DNA from: Bryobacterales bacterium
Lineage (GTDB): Bacteria; Acidobacteriota; Terriglobia; Bryobacterales; Bryobacteraceae
Assembly (NCBI GenBank): GCA_019261985.1
Contig: JAFAQY010000002.1
Coordinates: 1 to 36,644 of the forward strand
Direction: 5' to 3'
DNA: 36,644 nucleotides
Positions 15,655 through 23,388 of the stretch are shown piece after piece. The notes under the pieces were generated by a model, which had not been told where the DNA came from, did not search any database, and saw only the letters and a program-made list of their open reading frames with translations. Within the stretch, counting starts at the first letter, position 1. Every line of letters starts with the position of its first letter. A program made the translations under genes and the position numbers.

Positions 15655-16437
15655 TTAACTCAGAAATCCTTCGACGAGCGCGGCCACCTTCTCGGCATGT
15701 TCAAGCGTGAACACATGCCCTGCCTGGCCCAGCATCTCTACGCGAGATCCGGGAATCCGGCTCGAGAATTCTTCGGCATACACCGCGGGCACCAGCCGGT
15801 CGTCGCTGCCCCACAACACCAGCGTCGGCGCCTTGATCCGGTGAATTCGCTTCTTCAATCCCTTATCCGGAATCGGCCACACGAACTTACCCGTGCAGGC
15901 CATGCACCAGATCATGCGAATCTGCATTTCTGGGTCCGGCGCGCCGAACATCTGCTTGGCCACCGGACCTTCCGGATCGTAGAGCAGATATTTGGGCATA
16001 TCGCTCGCGGGCGAGATGGTCATCCAGTTCGGAATTGGGGCGTCATCGCGCCAGAAGCCGATGGGGCACATCAGCACGAGTTTGCTGACGCGCTCGGGAT
16101 TACTCGCCGCGAGCTCGGCCGCCATCATGCCGCCAAATGAATGACCGATCACCGGTACGGATTTCAACCCGAGCGCATCGAACAGCTCGTAATAATACAG
16201 CACCAGGTCCCACAGGTTATCCAGATGAGCGATAGCGTCTGGATCGCCGCTGCTGGTCCCCGGATGTTCGGGTGCGTAGACAGTATGCCGCTCCGCGAGC
16301 TTATCGAGAAACGGGTCCCAGATGAGTCCGCCTGCTCCGTGCAAAAAAACCACCGGCGAGCCACTGCCGGCTACTTTCACGTTTGGCGAAATCTTGTTCT
16401 GCCAAACTGTCACGCGACGATCGGTTACCGTGCTCAT
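15655..16437 (-). CDS. Alpha/beta hydrolase
   Basis: A cytoplasmic 260-residue serine hydrolase. The oxyanion loop FLHGAGGLIWDP, nucleophile elbow GHSFGGMMAAELAA, acid loop LWGSDDRLVP and histidine loop GQAGHVFTLEHAE provide a full Ser-Asp-His triad. The start MSTVTDRRVTVWQ overlaps the monooxygenase stop as ATGA; a longer in-frame extension upstream is only the shadow of that gene. The setting, directly after a LLM flavin oxidoreductase and before a MetE-like protein, suggests that it hydrolyses an ester, lactone or C-C bond produced by oxygenation. No substrate can be named. Confidence 0.88.
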   Translation of the reverse strand: MSTVTDRRVTVWQNKISPNVKVAGSGSPVVFLHGAGGLIWDPFLDKLAERHTVYAPEHPGTSSGDPDAIAHLDNLWDLVLYYYELFDALGLKSVPVIGHSFGGMMAAELAASNPERVSKLVLMCPIGFWRDDAPIPNWMTISPASDMPKYLLYDPEGPVAKQMFGAPDPEMQIRMIWCMACTGKFVWPIPDKGLKKRIHRIKAPTLVLWGSDDRLVPAVYAEEFSSRIPGSRVEMLGQAGHVFTLEHAEKVAALVEGFLS

Positions 16438-17672
16438 GCAGCCACCCCCTCCGGCGCCTTGTGGCGCAATGCTTGCGGCCACCAGCGGTTCTCCCAGTCG
16501 TCTTCCCACATCGGACGGAGCGAGGGAGCCACTTCCTGAAAAAACAGGCTGATGTTCTTCAGCGTCAAATCGTGCGGCATCGACCCGATATGCAGCAGCA
16601 CCATCAGATTGCCGACGCGCAGAGTCTTGCACAGCTCCTTCAATTGATCCCGCACAGTAGCGGGGCTGCCGCACATCACGAATTTGTCTTCCACAAAATC
16701 TTTGAAGCGTTTTTCCTTCAAGGCAGCAAAATTGCGCGCCATCGCCGGATTCCGCACCGCGTTGGCCATGCTCTGGTAGTCCTGATGACCCGGAATCCCC
16801 AGCCACTCGGGAGGCACGTGCAGGCCCTTGTGATAGAAGTACTCGACGTGCTTGGCGTAATCTTTTTCCGCCTGGGCATCGGTTTCGGAAACCCCGACTA
16901 GTTGGAGAAATCCCATGCGATACGGATTTTCATCGCGCCCAAACTTCGCGCAGGTCTCCCAATATTTGTCCCGTACCGCGAGCGAAACGCTTTTGAACCC
17001 GAAATAGCTGAGGAAGCAATAGCAGTGATCGTGCTCCGCCGTGTATGCGAAAGTACTGGTGCTGCCGGACCCGGGAATCCACACGGGCGGATGTGGCTGC
17101 TGAATCGGCCGGGGCCAGAGGTTCACCTGTCCCAATTGAAAATATTTTCCGTTCCAGGGAAATACTTCTTTCGCCGTCCATGCCTTAAGGATCAGATCGT
17201 GTGCTTCGCGGTAGCGGTCGCGCTGTTCGATAGGAGTGATTCCGTAACAGATGTTGATGTCCATCGGCGTGCCGAGCGGAAAGCCGGCCACCAACCGGCC
17301 GCCAGAAATGGCGTCGAGCATCGCGTACTCCTCGGCGATCCGGATCGGCGGTTGCGTTCCGGGCAAGCTCGCGCCGATTTGGACCAGGGCGCAATTAAGC
17401 CCCTGTGTCGATCGGGCCAGCACCGAACCCATCATGTTAGGGCTTGGCATGAAGCCGTAAGCGTTCTGATGATGCTCGTTCGTGCAAATGCCGTCCGAGC
17501 CGGCCTTCGCCGCCGCGATCAGTTCATCGAATGTCCAGTTGTAATATTGCCCGACGCGTTTCGGATCGGCGAGCTCGTGGAACGGCGCCGTCACCCAAAT
17601 CGATTTATAACGCTTCTCGAAGTCATCGGGCAGCTCGCGATGCGGCATTAAATGAAATGTGGATATGTACAT
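16434..17672 (-). CDS. LLM-class flavin-dependent oxidoreductase
   Basis: A 412-residue luciferase-like monooxygenase that would use reduced FMN (or F420 in some relatives) and oxygen. The sequence shows the bacterial-luciferase pattern: GICTNEHHQNAYGF, LPGTQPPIRIAEEYAMLDAI, GRLVAGFPLGTPMDINI, HPPVWIPGSGS and CGSPATVRDQLKEL. The ATG at 17672 has GGAG seven bases upstream and starts the fold (MYISTFHLMPHRELPDDFE). It is the first gene of a three-gene unit with a hydrolase and a MetE-like protein. Three palindromes lie just upstream, so it is probably regulated separately from the oxidase genes before it. Confidence 0.9.
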   Translation of the reverse strand: MYISTFHLMPHRELPDDFEKRYKSIWVTAPFHELADPKRVGQYYNWTFDELIAAAKAGSDGICTNEHHQNAYGFMPSPNMMGSVLARSTQGLNCALVQIGASLPGTQPPIRIAEEYAMLDAISGGRLVAGFPLGTPMDINICYGITPIEQRDRYREAHDLILKAWTAKEVFPWNGKYFQLGQVNLWPRPIQQPHPPVWIPGSGSTSTFAYTAEHDHCYCFLSYFGFKSVSLAVRDKYWETCAKFGRDENPYRMGFLQLVGVSETDAQAEKDYAKHVEYFYHKGLHVPPEWLGIPGHQDYQSMANAVRNPAMARNFAALKEKRFKDFVEDKFVMCGSPATVRDQLKELCKTLRVGNLMVLLHIGSMPHDLTLKNISLFFQEVAPSLRPMWEDDWENRWWPQALRHKAPEGVAA

Positions 17673-17695
17673 GGCGCTCCTAGGCTGATTCGGCA

Positions 17696-17729
17696 TGATA
17701 TCAAACACGCAGGGCGTGCTTGCATGCAA
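17696..17729. promoter_or_regulatory. Three adjacent palindromes upstream of the LLM monooxygenase
   Basis: TGATATCA (17696-17703), CACGC-AGG-GCGTG (17706-17718) and TTGCATGCAA (17720-17729) follow each other within 34 bases, starting 24 bases upstream of the ATG. On the minus strand TATCAT lies at a plausible -10 position. The dense dyad symmetry in a 142-base gap suggests repressor or activator binding for the three-gene unit. Confidence 0.4.
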
Positions 17730-17814
17730 CGCAATCCAACTCCGTAAAAAGCCTTCGGCGTTCCGAGCCCGCCCGCAGAACACATCCGGCGATAGAAGCG
17801 ATGGTTACGCCACG

Positions 17815-18180
17815 CTACCGCAACGTATACAGATACATAGAAATCGATGACGCGTCCTGAGGAGTGACGCCGAGGTTGGGCATCAGCGTGTTCGGGTTTA
17901 CGGAATGCGGGTTTTCGATCCATTTTTGGAGATTGGAGGCGTCGTTCGGTAGCAGACCCGCGACGTACTGCCGCTGAGCGATGCCGGCGAGCGGGGGCCC
18001 TACCTGTCCGTGCGCGCCCGGAATTCCAGGGATAGTATGGCATGCGCCGCAGCCGTACTCTGCGATCTTGGTCCGGCCCGAATCCGGATCGACACGGTCG
18101 GCATCCCTCGCATTCCGGTTCGAAGCGCCGCCGCAGCCGAGTAAAATAAGCGCCGCACTAAAGCCGAGGAATCTACGCAT
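17815..18180 (-). CDS. Lipoprotein cytochrome c, oxidase-associated
   Basis: A 121-residue monoheme cytochrome c. The signal MRRFLGFSAALILLGCGG has a lipobox cysteine, so it is probably membrane anchored at the periplasmic face. Heme binding is by CGACH (IAEYGCGACHTIPG), with distal Met in NTLMPNLGVT. The overall pattern (GQVGPPLAGIAQR, NASNLQKWIENPHSVNP-like segment) resembles the cytochrome domain fused to oxidase subunit II. It starts at 18180 and overlaps the end of ctaG by eight bases, which places it last in the oxidase operon. It may donate electrons to, or stabilise, the oxidase. Confidence 0.88.
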   Translation of the reverse strand: MRRFLGFSAALILLGCGGASNRNARDADRVDPDSGRTKIAEYGCGACHTIPGIPGAHGQVGPPLAGIAQRQYVAGLLPNDASNLQKWIENPHSVNPNTLMPNLGVTPQDASSISMYLYTLR

Positions 18181-18979
18181 ATTCCCTGCGCCTCGCCAAA
18201 ACATCGCCCTCCCGCAGCCACAGCGCGAATAGAACTAAACCTGCCGCCAGGTAAACCACCCCCGCCGGAATCCACATGATTAAACCGCCGATCTGTTGAT
18301 CTTCCAGCGCGGAAAGTCCCCAACGCGGCGCAGTGGCGGCATACGCTGCATACCAGGGCCTGGCGGCGAACGTGAGAAGAGCGCCAAGAATGCTGGTGTG
18401 AACCGCGGTCGTGAACACGTACAGGAAGCTCGCTCCATAACTTGCGTGCCCCCGCGCGTAAAACAGCGCCCACCAAAACAGCAGAGCCGAGGTTAGGAAG
18501 CTCAGATGTTGCGCCGAATGTACCCAGTCGCTTGTAAGCGTGGCTTCAAAAAAACGCGGGATGTGCCATAGCCATAGCGCCGCGGCATGGATCCACCACG
18601 CCGCTATCGGCAATGTGAGAAATACCCAGACAGATTGTATTTCCCGCCGTTTCGACCACTGTCCGAGGACGCGCCTCCACGCCATGGGCAATCCCCACAG
18701 CATCGGCACGAGAGGTCGAGACAGCACGAGCAGCGGCGCGGCTAAAAGCATCAAGATTTCGTGCTGCGCCATGTGCGCCCAAAATAACTGCTCGCCCAAT
18801 TCGTGAATGGGCGAGATCAGCGCGATCGTAAGGAATAGCCAGCCGCTCCAGAAGCATGCAACCTGTGCGTTGGACACGCCACGCTTCCGCCGCGCGCCGC
18901 GAATGTATAAAAGAGCGGTGCCGGCCAGCGGCAGAATGATTCCGGGGTCCGTGCTCCATTCACTCCAGATCGCCCCCAT
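18173..18979 (-). CDS. ctaG: Cytochrome c oxidase assembly factor CtaG (caa3 type)
   Basis: A 268-residue polytopic membrane protein of the caa3-type CtaG family, which helps to mature the oxidase, probably by copper handling. About seven hydrophobic segments are visible. Family motifs include ISPIHELGEQLFWAHMAQHE with conserved histidines, LLVLSRPLVP, a HHAA-like region (WWIHAAALWLWHIPRFFEA), SAQHLSFLTSALLFWWAL and a late GLIMWIPAGVVYLAAGLVLF. It starts three bases after the stop of the small membrane protein and runs into the terminal cytochrome c. This is not the periplasmic Cox11-type CtaG. Confidence 0.9.
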   Translation of the reverse strand: MGAIWSEWSTDPGIILPLAGTALLYIRGARRKRGVSNAQVACFWSGWLFLTIALISPIHELGEQLFWAHMAQHEILMLLAAPLLVLSRPLVPMLWGLPMAWRRVLGQWSKRREIQSVWVFLTLPIAAWWIHAAALWLWHIPRFFEATLTSDWVHSAQHLSFLTSALLFWWALFYARGHASYGASFLYVFTTAVHTSILGALLTFAARPWYAAYAATAPRWGLSALEDQQIGGLIMWIPAGVVYLAAGLVLFALWLREGDVLARRREYA

Positions 18980-18982
18980 GGA

Positions 18983-19312
18983 TTACTCGCAACCCGTCAT
19001 CATCAAATTCGGAATCGCCTGGGCCAGGATGACGATAGCGAACGAAGCGCCGAGAATGGCCCCGCCAAGCGTCAAGGCGCGGGTGCCGGGCGTCATCGCA
19101 GAAGCGCCGTTTCGGTTGGGTGTCCATAAGGACCACGCAAGGAATCCGGCGCCTGCAGCGGCCACGAATGCGACGCCGGAAACAACGTAAAGAACCCCCT
19201 TTGCATGCGCCGAGCATGCCAACGGCGCCAGCGCAAAATTCGCCTCCAGGCTAAGGAACCAGACAAGCGGGGCGATCGCCAGCGCAGACCAAAGAATGAC
19301 GGCGGGTTTCAT
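18983..19312 (-). CDS. Small three-helix membrane protein in the oxidase operon
   Basis: A 109-residue protein with three predicted membrane helices (about 4-21, 38-62, 80-101) and a short Cys-containing end (MMTGCE). I do not recognise a named family. Its position between subunit III and ctaG, with a TAATG overlap with ctaE, suggests an accessory subunit comparable in place to subunit IV (CtaF), but there is no clear sequence match. The ATG at 19312 is preferred; a long upstream extension in the same frame is only the shadow of ctaE. Confidence 0.7.
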   Translation of the reverse strand: MKPAVILWSALAIAPLVWFLSLEANFALAPLACSAHAKGVLYVVSGVAFVAAAGAGFLAWSLWTPNRNGASAMTPGTRALTLGGAILGASFAIVILAQAIPNLMMTGCE

Positions 19313-19926
19313 TATTTGGCTCCAAGCGCGCGAGGGCCCCAATACAGCACGCCATAAAGCGGCAGCCAGATCAGGACCAGGAAATACCACGCGACGGTGT
19401 CCACATGAACCCCCAGCCGCTGCTTCTGCCCATAATGTCCGGATGCCACGATAATGATGAGGACCAACGTGAACAGCAAGTCCGCAACCATGTCGTAGGT
19501 GTGCAGAAAAAGGATGGTCCACACGATGCTTCCGTGAATATCGCTGGACCACGTAAAATTTAAGCCCCGCCATTCGATGCCTCGGAGTGCGAGGAAAATA
19601 CCTCCGAGGACAAGGTTCGAAATCATCCCGACAAGCATCCCGCGGCGATCGTCTCTCTTCGCCGCCTCGCTGGCAAGGTAGGAGCCGATGCAACTGGCAA
19701 GCAGCGGAATCAGCGCGACGGTCGGCAACATCACCGAAGGCAGCCGCACGCCCGGCGGAGGCCACACGTCCACACTCAGACGCACATAAAAATACGTCGC
19801 AATCAGCAGGCAAAGAAGGCTTCCTTCGATCACGCACATCAGCAGTTGCCCGAGCCACAGCGGCGACTTGTTGGAAATCCGGTACGGCAGCAGCCCCGAA
19901 ACGTCGAGAACGCGCGGCTCACTCAT
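19312..19926 (-). CDS. ctaE: Cytochrome c oxidase subunit III
   Basis: A 204-residue membrane protein with about five helices, matching heme-copper oxidase subunit III of the short type. Landmarks: GQLLMCVIEGSLLCLLIATYF, LLASCIGSYLASEAA, GGIFLALRGIEWRGLNF (the position of the usual QxxE/W region), HGSIVWTILFLHTYDM and VDTVAWYFLVLIWLPLYGVL with the conserved W-Y-F end. Subunit III stabilises subunit I during turnover. The start overlaps the ctaD stop as ATGA and the stop overlaps the next start as TAATG, so translation is coupled on both sides. Confidence 0.9.
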   Translation of the reverse strand: MSEPRVLDVSGLLPYRISNKSPLWLGQLLMCVIEGSLLCLLIATYFYVRLSVDVWPPPGVRLPSVMLPTVALIPLLASCIGSYLASEAAKRDDRRGMLVGMISNLVLGGIFLALRGIEWRGLNFTWSSDIHGSIVWTILFLHTYDMVADLLFTLVLIIIVASGHYGQKQRLGVHVDTVAWYFLVLIWLPLYGVLYWGPRALGAK

Positions 19927-21818
19927 GGCCGGATATCCAGAGGCTGCCGCGGCCAAAACCAGCCGATTATCCCGATCATTCCGAGCGCGGTCGCAATCCA
20001 ATATCCCGAAAATGCGAACACCGAGTAATAGAGTCCGATGCTGAAGCCGACGGCGGTCAAGAACGGCCAGATCGAATTTCCCGGCAGTACCAGACGGTGG
20101 TCCGGCTCGGCATCGAGAACTGTTGTGACCAGAACTTCGCGGCGGTCATTGCGAAGGCCGGTGACAATGTCCTTACTCTTTTCTTGGTCCCATAGCGGAT
20201 AGCGGCTCGCTACAACCGGCAGATGGATGAAACCATATGCTTGAGCCGGTGAAGAGGTGGACCATTCGAGCGTCCCCGCATCCCACGGATTGGGATCCGC
20301 TTTCGTCCCGAAGCGCCTGCTCTTGAGCACATTCGCAATAAAGCAAATTCCGCCTGCGGCGATAATGAAGGCTCCGATGGTTGCGAGAAGATTCGCCGGG
20401 CCCCACCCCATCTCCGGCACGTAGGTGTAAACGCGGCGAGGCATGCCGTGCAGACCCAGGATGTGCATCGGAAAGAAAGTGCAATTAAAACCGATGAACA
20501 AAAGCCAGAACGTAATCTTCCCAAGCTTCTGATCTATCATTCGGCCAGTGAATTTCGGGAACCAATAATGGAATGCGCCGAACAGCGGAAACAACGTGCC
20601 GCCGATCAGGACATAGTGAAAATGCGCGACCACAAAGAATGTGTCGTGCGCTTGCAGATCGAGAGGAATCGATGCCAGCATTACGCCGGTCAGGCCGCCC
20701 ATCACGAAAATGAACAGAAAACCGAATATGAAATGCAGGCCGGCGGTTGGTTGAAGGCGGCCGCTCCAAAGGGTCGCCAGCCAGCAGAAGATCTGCACTC
20801 CGCTGGTTACCGCGATCATCATGCTCGCGGCGGTGAAATAGGCTTCGCCGATTTGAGGGAGGCCTGTCGCGAACATGTGATGCACCCACAAGCCGAACGC
20901 TATAAAACCATTGGCGACGAGCGAAAGCACCAGCGCCGGATAGCCGATCACGGGACGCCGTGAAAAGGCCTCGATAATCGACGAAGCCATTCCGAGCGCC
21001 GGGATAAAGATGATGTAAACCTCCGGATGGCCGAAGAACCAAAATACGTGCTGGTAAAGCAGCGGATCGCCGCCTTCCGCCGGGTTCACGAAGTGAGTTC
21101 CTATGGTGCGGTCATTCAGAAGGAAAATCGTACTCGCAATCATGACCGCGGGCATGGCGAAAATGATCATGAACGATTGGACGAGCATCGCCCAACAAAA
21201 CATCGGGAGCCGGTTAAGCGTCATCCCGGGTGCGCGCAAACGCAAAATCGTCACGATCAGCTCGACGGCAACGCACAATGCGGAGATTTCCGTGAAGGTG
21301 ATCATCTGCGCCCACACGTCCACTCCCTTGCCGGGCGAGAACTGCGGGCCGGATAGCGGCGAATAGGCAAACCACCCCGCATCCGGCATCGTGTTGGTGA
21401 ACGCCGCGGCGTACAGCAGCAGCCCACCCGCCAGATATATCCAATAACCGAATGCATTTAATCTCGGGAATGCGACGTTCCGAGTCCCGATCATCAACGG
21501 GACCAGGTAAACGCCCATGCCTTCCATTACAGGCACCGCGAACAGGAACATCATCGTAGTTCCGTGGACGGTGAAGATCTGGTTGTATCGCGCCGGATTC
21601 AGGAACGTATTTTCCGCCGAAGCAAGCTGAATCCGCATCATGAGCGCTTCGATTCCGCCGAGCAACAGAAAAATAAAAGCGGTCACGATATAACGCATTC
21701 CGAGCTCTTGATGCGTCGTCACGGAAATCCACCCCAGCGGCCCGGGCCTGTTCTTCCACGCGCGGGCGAGTTCTTCCGCCTGCTGCGGCTCAGCCCGCAA
21801 CTCCTCAAGAGCGGTCAT
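19923..21818 (-). CDS. ctaD: Cytochrome c oxidase subunit I
   Basis: Catalytic heme-copper subunit, 631 residues, reducing oxygen to water. Low-spin heme ligands: His85 (IFTVHG) and His401; heme a3 ligand: His399 (VVAHFHY); CuB: His264 with cross-link Tyr268 (GHPEVY), His313 and His314 (WVHHMF). Glu266 of the D-channel end is kept, as in A1-type oxidases. However, the D-channel entry Asp is Asn114 (GTRNVAFPR) and the K-channel Lys is Gln342 (TSGVQIFCW). A C-terminal extension carries two extra helices (about 580-625), as seen in caa3-type enzymes. It is coupled by ATGA overlaps to ctaC and ctaE. Confidence 0.95.
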   Translation of the reverse strand: MTALEELRAEPQQAEELARAWKNRPGPLGWISVTTHQELGMRYIVTAFIFLLLGGIEALMMRIQLASAENTFLNPARYNQIFTVHGTTMMFLFAVPVMEGMGVYLVPLMIGTRNVAFPRLNAFGYWIYLAGGLLLYAAAFTNTMPDAGWFAYSPLSGPQFSPGKGVDVWAQMITFTEISALCVAVELIVTILRLRAPGMTLNRLPMFCWAMLVQSFMIIFAMPAVMIASTIFLLNDRTIGTHFVNPAEGGDPLLYQHVFWFFGHPEVYIIFIPALGMASSIIEAFSRRPVIGYPALVLSLVANGFIAFGLWVHHMFATGLPQIGEAYFTAASMMIAVTSGVQIFCWLATLWSGRLQPTAGLHFIFGFLFIFVMGGLTGVMLASIPLDLQAHDTFFVVAHFHYVLIGGTLFPLFGAFHYWFPKFTGRMIDQKLGKITFWLLFIGFNCTFFPMHILGLHGMPRRVYTYVPEMGWGPANLLATIGAFIIAAGGICFIANVLKSRRFGTKADPNPWDAGTLEWSTSSPAQAYGFIHLPVVASRYPLWDQEKSKDIVTGLRNDRREVLVTTVLDAEPDHRLVLPGNSIWPFLTAVGFSIGLYYSVFAFSGYWIATALGMIGIIGWFWPRQPLDIRP

Positions 21819-22876
21819 TGGAGGCTCTCCAAATACTCAAGAAGTGGCTGCATATCGGTGGGGTCTAAAGGTACCGTGGCCATGCGCGTTCCCGGCTTTA
21901 TGTTTTGCGGATCGGCGATCCAGCCCGCGAGGTTGCCCTTATTATTGGGAAGCGTTCCGGCAGCGATGCTCAATCTGCTGCCGAAGTGGGTCAAATCGGG
22001 GCCAACTTGCCCGTTAGCGGTTGTGCCTTGGATGGAGTGGCAAAGCACGCAGGCATGACTAAGAAACACCTCTTGGCCGCGCTGTTGCAAATCATCCGAA
22101 GGGGCTGCGCCGGGCCGAAGCTGCGTCCCTATCCACTGTTGAAACTGCGATTCCGGTTCGGCCACCGTCCACAGCGCCATGTGTGCGTGCTGAAGCCCGC
22201 AGAACTCTGCGCACTGCCCCCGATACCGTCCGGGTTCGTTGGTTTCAATCCACTGCGTCGTCACTCGGCTAGGAATTAGATCGCGCTTGCCTTGCAGGCC
22301 GGGAACCCAGAAGCTATGGATCACGTCATTGGATAATCCGCGGATCAAGACGGGCCGGCCCACCGGGATGTGGAGTTCGTTCGCGGTCACGACGATCCTG
22401 GTGGGATCGTCATTCAGATAACGCACAAACCACCACCACTGATTACCGGTAACCTCAACGACGAGCTCATTACCGCGGCCGCCAGGCGCGGAGATCTCCT
22501 TTCCCACGCCCACACTGACGACCACGAGTCCAAAGAGGATCAGGATGGTCAATACGGAAGCCCCGGCAATAGCTGTTTTCAGGCGGCGCTGCGCGGCTTC
22601 ATCTTGCGTCGATTGGCCGCGCTGGAAGATGGATGCCACAGCAATTGCGATGACGATCAGAAAAATGATGCCGAGCAACCAGAAAAAAAACACGCCGAGC
22701 GATTTGATCTGACTCGCATGCGTTCCTCCGGGTGCAAGGGATGACTGTTGTCCAAAAGCGGAGGCTAGACTGAAGAGCATCGTGGCGCAGGTTGCCAGCT
22801 TGGGGCGCGTTCCCGATTCGCCTGGCCAGCGCCGGTTCGCAACCGGCGCGCAGGATGGCATCCTGCCCCACGTCAT
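21815..22876 (-). CDS. ctaC: Cytochrome c oxidase subunit II fused to cytochrome c (caa3 type)
   Basis: Electron-entry subunit, up to 353 residues. Two helices flank about 55-80 and 95-120; the cupredoxin domain follows with the CuA set: His in SNDVIHSFWVPGLQG and Cys-x3-Cys-x3-His-x2-Met in GQCAEFCGLQHAHM. A C-terminal cytochrome c domain carries CVLCH and distal Met in GTRMATV. The fusion makes this a caa3-type oxidase. ATG 22876 overlaps the previous stop (ATGA), but an internal ATG at 22780 (MLFSLASAFG) would give a cleaner signal segment, so the start is uncertain. It accepts electrons from the periplasmic cytochrome or dehydrogenase genes just upstream. Confidence 0.95.
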   Translation of the reverse strand: MTWGRMPSCAPVANRRWPGESGTRPKLATCATMLFSLASAFGQQSSLAPGGTHASQIKSLGVFFFWLLGIIFLIVIAIAVASIFQRGQSTQDEAAQRRLKTAIAGASVLTILILFGLVVVSVGVGKEISAPGGRGNELVVEVTGNQWWWFVRYLNDDPTRIVVTANELHIPVGRPVLIRGLSNDVIHSFWVPGLQGKRDLIPSRVTTQWIETNEPGRYRGQCAEFCGLQHAHMALWTVAEPESQFQQWIGTQLRPGAAPSDDLQQRGQEVFLSHACVLCHSIQGTTANGQVGPDLTHFGSRLSIAAGTLPNNKGNLAGWIADPQNIKPGTRMATVPLDPTDMQPLLEYLESLQ

Positions 22877-23388
22877 CTCGGCTCTCCCTCGCTCTTCGGA
22901 AGGATCGTCCTCGAACTCTGCTCGATCGTGTCCAGCCGTTCCGGCGTTGCAGATCTGGGCTCCAGATTATTCATTGACCGGATATAGGTCACTAATTGCC
23001 AGATCTGATATTCGGGAATTTTCGCGCCCCATGAAGGCATGCCGTTGGGCCGTCCCTTCACGATCGTGTCGAACAGATTGGCCGGTTCGTTGCCATAAAT
23101 CCAGTGATCCTTGATCAGAGGCGGACCGATCGCGCCGCCGCCGTTGGCATGGCATCCCGTGCAGTTGTACCAGCCAAACAAGCGCTGCCCTTCGGAAATC
23201 GCATACGCATTGCCTTGGAATGGATTAGTGACACTTGCGCGAGGCGCGCCGCCGCCGGGTAGAATTTGGCTCTGAATAGCCGCGTCTCCGAACACGACAA
23301 CTTTCGCGGGTGACGGACGGAGATCCCTCCGTTCTCGCTCGCACGCGGTCAGCGCGAGGAGGAAACAGCCGATTGCGGCAAACCGCAT
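22873..23388 (-). CDS. Lipoprotein cytochrome c (XoxG-like position)
   Basis: A 171-residue monoheme cytochrome c. The signal MRFAAIGCFLLALTACERE ends in a lipobox. Heme binding is at NCTGCHANGGG, with distal Met in RPNGMPSWGAKIPEYQIWQL, a pattern typical of small cytochromes that serve PQQ dehydrogenases or oxidases. ATG 23388 is chosen because GGAGGA precedes it at good distance; an in-frame ATG at 23454 is inside the upstream gene. It lies between the XoxJ-like gene and ctaC, so it is the natural electron shuttle from the dehydrogenase to the oxidase. Equating it with XoxG is by position and type, not by proven orthology. Confidence 0.88.
   Translation of the reverse strand: MRFAAIGCFLLALTACERERRDLRPSPAKVVVFGDAAIQSQILPGGGAPRASVTNPFQGNAYAISEGQRLFGWYNCTGCHANGGGAIGPPLIKDHWIYGNEPANLFDTIVKGRPNGMPSWGAKIPEYQIWQLVTYIRSMNNLEPRSATPERLDTIEQSSRTILPKSEGEPR

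Noticed and set aside
16438-16806. N-terminal extension of the alpha/beta hydrolase
   Set aside because: It lies wholly inside the monooxygenase gene and has no fold-like pattern; the ATGA start at 16437 fits the hydrolase family.
16902-17651. 249-residue plus-strand frame inside the LLM monooxygenase
   Set aside because: It is the complement of a clear luciferase-like coding sequence and shows no domain of its own.
19313-19858. Long N-terminal extension of the small oxidase-operon membrane protein
   Set aside because: The extension overlaps ctaE in another frame, is Arg/Ala-rich and not membrane-like; the ATG at 19312 with TAATG coupling is the natural start.
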